Source of the DNA: a virus
Strand: one strand, 5' to 3'
Virus record (IMG/VR): IMGVR_UViG_3300044613_002613
Coordinates: 1-23,667 of that record
Length of the DNA stretch: 23,667 nt
Both the position numbers and the translations under genes were made by a program. Each line of letters starts with the position of its first letter. Positions within the stretch are counted from its first letter, which is position 1. This document shows, piece after piece, positions 14,157 through 19,160 of the stretch. The notes beneath the pieces are model-generated. The model worked only from the letters and a program-made list of their open reading frames with translations, was not told the DNA's origin and made no database searches.

Positions 14157-14431
14157 GAACAGGGCGGCCCCCCTGGTCAGTTTCCCGCGGCTTCCACCGC
14201 CTTGCCCATGCGGGCAAAGACGGCGAAGAGCACCTCGTCGCTCGACTGCGCGGCCACCTCGGGCGTGCGCGCCACCTTGCGGATGGCCGCCGCAACGTCC
14301 TGCACGCTCGGCTCGCCGCCGGCGGGCTTGGCGAGCACGGCGAGCGCCTCGTTCCACTGCACGATGAGGCTGCCCGCAGGCACCTGAGCTCGGAAGAGCA
14401 GGGGGTCGTCGTTTTCGTTGAGGTCGATCAA
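13920..14431 (-). CDS. GT-like fusion protein made by -1 ribosomal frameshift (about 170 aa)
   Basis: The 84-residue frame (14431-14177) ends GCG GGA AAC TGA. The heptamer GGGAAAC (14186-14180) fits X XXY YYZ in the zero frame directly before the stop. A -1 slip reads on as CTG ACC AGG, giving LTRGAALFMATYGRPP and continuing in the open frame to the stop at 13920. The fusion would be 84 + 86 residues. Lambda makes gpGT from G and T the same way at GGGAAAG, just upstream of its tape-measure gene; gpG/gpGT are tail assembly chaperones. The position here (after a tail-tube-like gene) matches. Seen: slippery site and frame continuity. Inferred: that slipping occurs. Confidence 0.68.
14177..14431 (-). 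CDS. G-like tail assembly chaperone (84 aa)
   Basis: TTG at 14431 overlaps the stop of the tail-tube-like gene (TTGA). The product starts MIDLNENDDPLLFRAQVPAG and then forms helices (VQDVAAAIRKVARTPEVA, VLFAVFARMGKAVEAAGN). Short acidic-to-helical proteins right after the tail tube gene are typical tail assembly chaperones that coat the tape measure during assembly. It ends on a slippery heptamer (see the fusion entry). The TTG start is chosen because the upstream frame has no other start between the previous stop and this point. Confidence 0.72.
   Translation of the reverse strand: MIDLNENDDPLLFRAQVPAGSLIVQWNEALAVLAKPAGGEPSVQDVAAAIRKVARTPEVAAQSSDEVLFAVFARMGKAVEAAGN
14180..14186 (-). promoter_or_regulatory. 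Programmed -1 frameshift slippery site GGGAAAC
   Basis: The - strand heptamer GGGAAAC sits in phase (G GGA AAC) immediately before the TGA at 14179-14177. Both tRNAs can re-pair after a one-base slip (GGG, AAA). A G-rich tract (CAGGGGGGCC) follows 6 nt downstream and could act as a stimulator. Confidence 0.65.
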
Positions 14432-14919
14432 ACGCTGGTCCCCGTCGCGTAGAGGAGGTTGTTGGCGTCGGGCACGGCCTTGACCGTCAGGCCAAGCCGC
14501 CGCTCGACGTTGCCGAAGTTCGAGTGCACGAGCCCGTTCGGGGGCAGGTAGCACCGATTGAAGGTATAGGTCGTCTTGCCGGGGGTCTTCGGGTAGATGC
14601 GGATGCCGAAGGTGCCGCTGTCGGTGACGAGCAGGCGGCCGACCGTGGTCGTGCCCTGCGCCCCGCGCTGGCGCGCCTCGAGCTGCGCGAGCTCCGTGGC
14701 GTCCCACTTCACGAGCGTGAAGGTGATCGCCCCGTCCGTGTTTTGCAGGACGATCTCCTCGGGCGTGCCGCCGCTCGACGACGTCCGCACCTCGTGCTGG
14801 TAGTCGTTCCACGTGGCCTGCGGGAGGTTGTCGTTGTCGCACTCGCCCAGCTCGGTCCACACCGAGCCGTCGTACCAGTCGATGCGGGTAGGCCCGCTCA
14901 CGAAGATCGCCGTAGGCAT
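14428..14919 (-). CDS. Major tail (tube) protein-like (163 aa)
   Basis: A beta-rich protein: FVSGPTRIDWYDGSVWTELG at the start, TSSSGGTPEEIVLQNTDGAI in the middle, then ITFTLVKWDATELAQLEARQ and a strand-rich end (VERRLGLTVKAVPDANN). The mix of strands around one helix fits the tail-tube fold, and the next genes are G/GT-like, the lambda order V-G-T. ATG at 14919 overlaps the upstream stop (TGATG) and follows GGAAGGA. No direct sequence match is claimed. Confidence 0.75.
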   Translation of the reverse strand: MPTAIFVSGPTRIDWYDGSVWTELGECDNDNLPQATWNDYQHEVRTSSSGGTPEEIVLQNTDGAITFTLVKWDATELAQLEARQRGAQGTTTVGRLLVTDSGTFGIRIYPKTPGKTTYTFNRCYLPPNGLVHSNFGNVERRLGLTVKAVPDANNLLYATGTSV

Positions 14920-15623
14920 CAGTTCGTCCTTCCTTTGAGCACCTTGCTCAGCCCTAGTCTAATCGTGCGGCCGATGCCTGCCCATTCCTTGTCCGTGGGG
15001 ACGAGGAACGGACGCGCAGGCACCTTGACGCCGCCCCATGCCATGAGGAAGTCCTTGCCGCGCGCCAGACCCTCCTTGTCGGGGTTCTGCCCGGTCGCGT
15101 GCTCGCGCACGCCCTTGCGCGTCAGCGGGACGTAGTTCGGCCCGGATGTCTCGAAGCCGAGCTCGTGGTAGATCGCGTACTTCGGCCCGGTCAGGGTGAT
15201 CTCAAGCCGGGTCGCGCCGATGCGGGCCGTCCTGGCCCCGAGGTTGCGGACGAGGTTGCCCGTGTCCCGCAGGGGCTGCCCGCCGTCGCGGTAGGACTTG
15301 CCCTTGACGAGGTACTCGGTCACCTCCGTGGGCTTGATGGTCACCCGGCCGTCCTTGGCCTTCTTCTGCCGCATCTCGACGCGCTTGCGCGTGCCCAGGA
15401 TCGGCCCCTGCTTGGGTTTGGTCTTCGTCCAGAACTCGGTATCTAGGCTCTTGAGGGGCTTCAGGGCGGTCGCAGAGCCGCCCGGGCCGCGGCCCTCGCT
15501 CTTAGCGATGTGGCGCTTTGCTGCCGCCGCCACGGCCTGCGAGATGCCCTGCAGGATGCGCGGGTCGCCCAGCGCCGCCGCCACCCGCTTCTGCCAGCTG
15601 CTGCCGCCGAAGCCGAAGGCCAC
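14919..15623 (-). CDS. Phage virion morphogenesis protein, Mu gpG / HK97 gp10-like (234 aa)
   Basis: These proteins act at the head-tail joining step. The key pattern is GGQPLRDTGNLVRNLGARTA followed by strands, YAIYHELGFETSG, and PARPFLVPTDKEW near the end (L-DTG-L, H-G, PARPF-), the signature of this family. The N-terminal half is basic (TKPKQGPILGTRKRVEMRQK), longer than in many relatives (usually 110-170 residues). Start is GTG at 15623, 5 nt after AGGAGG and 1 nt past the upstream stop. Neighbours are a DUF1320-like connector upstream and the tail tube downstream, which fits. Confidence 0.88.
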   Translation of the reverse strand: MAFGFGGSSWQKRVAAALGDPRILQGISQAVAAAAKRHIAKSEGRGPGGSATALKPLKSLDTEFWTKTKPKQGPILGTRKRVEMRQKKAKDGRVTIKPTEVTEYLVKGKSYRDGGQPLRDTGNLVRNLGARTARIGATRLEITLTGPKYAIYHELGFETSGPNYVPLTRKGVREHATGQNPDKEGLARGKDFLMAWGGVKVPARPFLVPTDKEWAGIGRTIRLGLSKVLKGRTN

Positions 15624-15624
15624 G

Positions 15625-16116
15625 TCAGCCTCCTGGCATCGTGTTGGGCTTGCGCGGCGGGAAGAAGTTGCTCGAGCTCACCTGGTTGTAGTAGGCGAGC
15701 GTCTGCAGGGGGGTCGCCCGCACCTCGGGCAGGCCGGCGTCGGCCGCCTTGGAGATCGCCCCGAAGATCTGCCGCCCGTCCCGCAGGTGCTCGAGCATCT
15801 CGTAGGCCCGCTTGCGGCGATCCTCCACGGCGGGCGGCACGACCATGCCCCGGCGCTGGAAGAGGATCTCGGTGGCCAGGTCGCAGGTCAGCCCGACGAG
15901 CAGCCAGTCCCCTGCGCCGGCCAGCGTGGTCAGGTCTAGGTCGGTGTAGATGTTCCCCACCCGGGCGTAGCTCTTGATCATCGCGGTGGCGCGCTCAAGC
16001 GCCATCGTCGTGATGGGGTTGGGGGGCGCGGAGTCCTCCCCGTTGTCCGAGCAGAGCTCGGCGATGATCCGGGCGTCCAGTTCCTTCTCGAGGTCGGCGT
16101 AGGTGGCGAATGCCAT
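15625..16116 (-). CDS. DUF1320 / gp36-like head-tail connector (163 aa)
   Basis: The N-terminus AFATYADLEKELDARIIAEL and the block ALERATAMIKSYARVG match the helical connector proteins (DUF1320, Mu gp36 type) that attach to the portal ring. Then LTCDLATEILFQRRG and a helix EDRRKRAYEMLEHLRDG follow. The last ~40 residues (TPLQTLAYYNQVSSSNFFPP) look extended. ATG at 16116 has GGAGG 5 nt upstream. It follows the major capsid gene after a 74-bp gap that holds a strong hairpin. Confidence 0.87.
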   Translation of the reverse strand: MAFATYADLEKELDARIIAELCSDNGEDSAPPNPITTMALERATAMIKSYARVGNIYTDLDLTTLAGAGDWLLVGLTCDLATEILFQRRGMVVPPAVEDRRKRAYEMLEHLRDGRQIFGAISKAADAGLPEVRATPLQTLAYYNQVSSSNFFPPRKPNTMPGG

Positions 16117-16133
16117 GCGTGCCTCCGTTCACG

Positions 16134-16170
16134 AAAGGGGGGGAGGGAGCCGAAGCGCCCTCCCCCCTTT
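16134..16170 (-). terminator. Strong hairpin after the capsid gene, possible attenuating terminator
   Basis: AAAGGGGGGG-A-GGG pairs with CCC-T-CCCCCC-TTT across a GC-rich loop centred near 16152 (about 13 pairs, one bulged base). It lies between the capsid stop (16191) and the next start (16116). On the - strand only TTT follows the stem, so it may be a partial terminator or an RNA end that protects the capsid message. Confidence 0.5.
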
Positions 16171-16190
16171 CCCTTCCACTCCGAGACCGA

Positions 16191-17234
16191 TCAGGCGGTG
16201 ACGTCGAGCACGAGGTAGCCCGAGACCGGGGCAACCAGCTCGACGGTGCTGTTGTCGATCACGCGTCCCTCGATGCGACGGTCCTTCGGGTCGTCCCAGT
16301 TCTCGACCGTCATGTCCTCGAAGGCCATGACCTGGCAGGTGGAGAAGCTGGTCGAGCCCTCCACGCCGATCAGGCCGCCGGGGCGGCTGACGAACACGGC
16401 TGAGTTGCCGTAGATGTACGACCGGGTCGTGCTCGCCGCGCCCTTGCGGGTCGACACGCGTACGCTGTCGTCCACGACCACCTGCACGCCGAAGAGGTTC
16501 GGCGGGAGGCCGTACATGGCGAAGGTGTCCGAGCCCTGCAGGAAGGGCAGCGCCGCGGGGTAGTTCTTGACGTAGTCACGAACTTCCGAGGTCTGCGCGA
16601 GCAGGTTGGCGACGGTCGGGGAGATGACCATCATCACGTCGTACTCCGCGCGCACCGCGCCGCCCGTGGCGAGCGAGATGGCGCGCAGGGCGCCCTGGAT
16701 GCCCTTCTGGATGATGTTCGATCCCGAGGTCGTCCAGATGCCGCCGCCCGGGCTGGCCGTTCCGGTCGCCGCGTAGTTGCCAACGTTGTTGAACGCCGTC
16801 TGCGCTGCGGACCCGGTCAGCGCCGTGGCCGCACGCATGCAGCGCCCGGTCATGGCGAGCTGGGCCTTCGCACGGGCGTGCTGGGCCACCACGTCCCACG
16901 CCGCCTGCTTCACGGTCTCGTTCGGGATGTAGAACGGGTACGCGTAGCGGGCGCAGGCGAACTGCACGAAGTCGTGCTGGTTCGTGGAGCCGACCGGACG
17001 GTCGTTCCCCAGCGGCCACTGGAAGGCGTTGATGTCCGTGATGCGGACGTTGTCGTCCGAATCCAGGCGCAGGTAGAACCCGGTCATCTGGTTGACCGGG
17101 ACGATCTGCGCGTACTTGGTGATGGGGAACGTGTTCACCGCACGGGTGAACTCGACCTGAAGAGCGCCCGTTGCGAGGGCGTTGGTGGACGGGACGTAGG
17201 TGTTGAGTCCGCCACCGACTGCGACGTAAGCCAT
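16191..17234 (-). CDS. Major capsid protein (347 aa)
   Basis: This is the shell protein, HK97-fold by context. It follows protease/scaffold and decoration genes and precedes the connector. Recognisable regions are FTRAVNTFPITKYAQIVPVN, a long helix (VKQAAWDVVAQHARAKAQLA), a central VRAEYDVMMVISPTVANLLA helix-strand, PFLQGSDTFAMYGLPPNLFG, and strands SYIYGNSAVFVSRPGGLIGV and CQVMAFEDMTVENWDDPKD. ATG at 17234 has a perfect AAGGAGGT 6 nt upstream, which fits high expression. Residues 6-15 (VGGGLNTYVP) recur in the protease/scaffold protein. A short N-terminal arm may be cleaved in maturation. Confidence 0.93.
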   Translation of the reverse strand: MAYVAVGGGLNTYVPSTNALATGALQVEFTRAVNTFPITKYAQIVPVNQMTGFYLRLDSDDNVRITDINAFQWPLGNDRPVGSTNQHDFVQFACARYAYPFYIPNETVKQAAWDVVAQHARAKAQLAMTGRCMRAATALTGSAAQTAFNNVGNYAATGTASPGGGIWTTSGSNIIQKGIQGALRAISLATGGAVRAEYDVMMVISPTVANLLAQTSEVRDYVKNYPAALPFLQGSDTFAMYGLPPNLFGVQVVVDDSVRVSTRKGAASTTRSYIYGNSAVFVSRPGGLIGVEGSTSFSTCQVMAFEDMTVENWDDPKDRRIEGRVIDNSTVELVAPVSGYLVLDVTA

Positions 17235-17259
17235 TGTGTGACCTCCTTAAGGTCAGGAA

Positions 17260-17646
17260 TCAGGGGATCGCCCGAGTCGAGGGCAGACGGTACGCCCAGA
17301 AGATCTGCCCGCTGGCAGCCGCTTCAAGGGCAACGAAGAGGGCCACATGGCCCGCAGTAGTCGTGGCAATCGCCACGCCGGCCGTGGACGGCACGAGGGG
17401 CTGTCCGGCGGTGATGTTGCCGCCTGCCTCGATCTGCACCACGTTCGAGGGCTGGAGGCTGATGGGGTCGCCCGAGGCGGCGTTGGCCGTCGCGTCGAAG
17501 CGGCGGGTGGAGCCATCGGTCACGCCGACGACGTAGTCGCCGACCGCGGTGGCGGCCACGCCCGTGAAGGCGGTCGTGTCCATCTTGACGATGCGGTACG
17601 GGTTGATGGTCCCGCCCGCGACGAGGTTGGGGGAGAAGTTCAGCAT
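17260..17646 (-). CDS. Head decoration/stabilisation protein, DUF2190-like (128 aa)
   Basis: The start NFSPNLVAGGTINPYRIVKM plus DTTAFTG and GDYVVGVTDGSTRR gives the beta pattern of capsid cement proteins of the DUF2190 type. Further strands (VVQIEAGGNITAGQPLVPS and the final HVALFVALEAAASGQIFWAY) complete the small beta domain. Length is usual. Position between scaffold and major capsid genes is the standard place. ATG at 17646 has AAGGA about 13 nt and GGA 5 nt upstream. Confidence 0.85.
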   Translation of the reverse strand: MLNFSPNLVAGGTINPYRIVKMDTTAFTGVAATAVGDYVVGVTDGSTRRFDATANAASGDPISLQPSNVVQIEAGGNITAGQPLVPSTAGVAIATTTAGHVALFVALEAAASGQIFWAYRLPSTRAIP

Positions 17647-17667
17647 GGTGTCCTGTGTCCTTGCGCC

Positions 17668-18294
17668 TTAGCGCTTGTTGATGCGGGAGTTGATCGCCTT
17701 GGCAAACTCATCCGGCTTGCCTGCGAACTGCTTGACGAGGTCGCCGACGTCGCCCACGGCCATCGCCTTGGGCATGGCGGCACGGCTCATGTCGATCTTG
17801 GCGCCGATGGGGTCGCGCGCGAACAGCTCGCGCCACGACTCGAGCAGGGCGACCGGGTCCTTGGCGGCAGCGAGCTGCGCCAGGAGCGCGGTGCGCTGGC
17901 CCTCGGGGATGCGGTAGCCCTCCTGCTCCATGATCTCGATCTCACGCGAGAAGCGCTCGCGCTTGACCTCGGCCTCGAGCCGGCCCATGCGGGCCTTCAG
18001 GCGGGCGTTCTCCGAGCGCAGGGCGTAGGTGGAGCGGGAGGCGATGACCTCCTCCTCCTCGTCCATGCCCATCTCGGCGCTCTCGTCGTCGTGGCTGCCG
18101 ATGTCGATGTGGACGCCTTCGCCACCCTCCTCGGCCTCCTCCTCGTCGGCCTGGAAGTCCATGCCTTCGCCGGCCATCTCGGCCTTGTCCTCGTCGTTGT
18201 CCTCGCCGAACTTCTTCTTCATCGTGGCGGCCAGGTCATCGATGGCGCACTTCATGGCATCGAGCTCGGCTCCGTAGTCGCGGTCTGAAGGCAT
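17668..18294 (-). CDS. Capsid scaffold protein from internal start (208 aa)
   Basis: ATG at 18294 (Met189 of the fusion) is preceded by AAGGAGGAGG (18309-18300) with 5 nt spacing, one of the best ribosome sites in the window, inside an open reading frame where no site is needed. The product starts MPSDRDYGAELDAM and comprises the acidic and coiled-coil scaffold part. Lambda C/Nu3 and Mu I/Z use the same nested arrangement to make excess scaffold over protease. The internal start is inferred from sequence. Confidence 0.78.
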   Translation of the reverse strand: MPSDRDYGAELDAMKCAIDDLAATMKKKFGEDNDEDKAEMAGEGMDFQADEEEAEEGGEGVHIDIGSHDDESAEMGMDEEEEVIASRSTYALRSENARLKARMGRLEAEVKRERFSREIEIMEQEGYRIPEGQRTALLAQLAAAKDPVALLESWRELFARDPIGAKIDMSRAAMPKAMAVGDVGDLVKQFAGKPDEFAKAINSRINKR

Positions 18295-18858
18295 GGAAGC
18301 CTCCTCCTTGATTGCTGCCGGGACGAAGGTGTTCAGCCCGCCCCCGACCCCGGCGAGGTCGTGGTTGGACTTCGAGAAGGTGATCTTTCGGCCGGCACGC
18401 TCAAAGTGCGTGTCGGGGAGGGGTCGCCGTGGGGTCTCGCGGCCCAGCAGCGCCACCTCGCTCAGGTGGTTGGATTCGGACCAGATCTCAGCCGAGCGCC
18501 TGGGGAAGGCGTTGGTGGCGATCAAGCGGTCGAAAATGTCCCTTCCTACCTCCATGTCTCCCACAATGTACCCGACCCCATCCCGTTCCTCGTATTTCAG
18601 GGCCGGGATTCTGCCGACCGCCGACTTAGGCTCCTTGCCGTCCTTCTCGTGCATGATGACCACGCGGGGGAAGGAGCCCCGGCTCATGTGCTTGCCCGTG
18701 GCGCCAACGATCTTGCGGAGGCGCTCGTTGTCGAAGCGCTTGAGCTCGGGGTCGGCCTTGGCGTCGTCGATGGCGGGGTCGAAGGCCATGAAGAGCTCGA
18801 CGCCCTTGATGACGACCTTGTCGCCGGCCTCGACGATGGGGTGGGATGTGGGGGTCAT
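17668..18858 (-). CDS. Prohead protease-scaffold fusion (396 aa)
   Basis: Residues 1-165 look like a prohead maturation protease: VVIMH70 gives a likely catalytic His, followed by VGRIPALKYEERDG and a VGDMEV strand. RRS122AEIW gives the likely Ser nucleophile, and SEVALLGRETPRR replaces the ALTN-P strand of relatives. Residues 189-396 form a scaffold: acidic, Glu/Asp-rich (about 218-270), then a coiled coil (LRSENARLKARMGRLEAEV) and a basic tail ending AINSRINKR. Between them (171-180) is VGGGLNTFVP, shared with the capsid N-terminus. The protease would remove scaffold and trim capsid proteins inside the prohead. ATG at 18858 overlaps the upstream stop (ATGA). Confidence 0.9.
   Translation of the reverse strand: MTPTSHPIVEAGDKVVIKGVELFMAFDPAIDDAKADPELKRFDNERLRKIVGATGKHMSRGSFPRVVIMHEKDGKEPKSAVGRIPALKYEERDGVGYIVGDMEVGRDIFDRLIATNAFPRRSAEIWSESNHLSEVALLGRETPRRPLPDTHFERAGRKITFSKSNHDLAGVGGGLNTFVPAAIKEEASMPSDRDYGAELDAMKCAIDDLAATMKKKFGEDNDEDKAEMAGEGMDFQADEEEAEEGGEGVHIDIGSHDDESAEMGMDEEEEVIASRSTYALRSENARLKARMGRLEAEVKRERFSREIEIMEQEGYRIPEGQRTALLAQLAAAKDPVALLESWRELFARDPIGAKIDMSRAAMPKAMAVGDVGDLVKQFAGKPDEFAKAINSRINKR
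18300..18309 (-). promoter_or_regulatory. Internal ribosome binding site for scaffold
   Basis: AAGGAGGAGG on the - strand lies 5 nt before the in-frame ATG at 18294, within the coding sequence of the protease/scaffold fusion. It decides the start of the nested scaffold protein. Confidence 0.75.
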
Positions 18859-19160
18859 TCGTCTGCTCCTGCCCAGACCCGGACGGGGTGCTGGGGCTGT
18901 GGGATGAGGATGCTTTCCAGGGCCGAACGCTGCAGGAAGGTCATCTTGTCGCGCAGGCGCAGGTTGGCGTGCCAGCCGGGGAGCGGCACGGGGATGGGGT
19001 TGCCGTCCTCGTCCACGTCTGGTCCCGGCACCCAGATCGTGCCGATGGGGTCGTAGGACGAATCCGCGGCTGGCAGCAGTCCGATGCCCGCCGCCGCCAT
19101 GGCCTCCTGGACGTGCGCCTCGTCCTCGCCCTTGAGCCAGTAGTCGTAGAAGACGGTCAT
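18855..19160 (-). CDS. Small phage structural-region protein (101 aa), unknown
   Basis: The product begins TVFYDYWLKGEDEAHVQEAM and contains SSYDPIGTIWVPGPDVDEDG, then PVPLPGWHANLRLRDKMT and a C-terminal QPQHPVRVWAG. The PGWHxNLRL segment is one I associate with small proteins next to phage fibre genes; the function is not known to me. ATG at 19160 overlaps the fibre gene stop and the stop overlaps the protease start, so it is translationally coupled to both. It links a fibre gene to the head module. Confidence 0.8.
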   Translation of the reverse strand: MTVFYDYWLKGEDEAHVQEAMAAAGIGLLPAADSSYDPIGTIWVPGPDVDEDGNPIPVPLPGWHANLRLRDKMTFLQRSALESILIPQPQHPVRVWAGADE

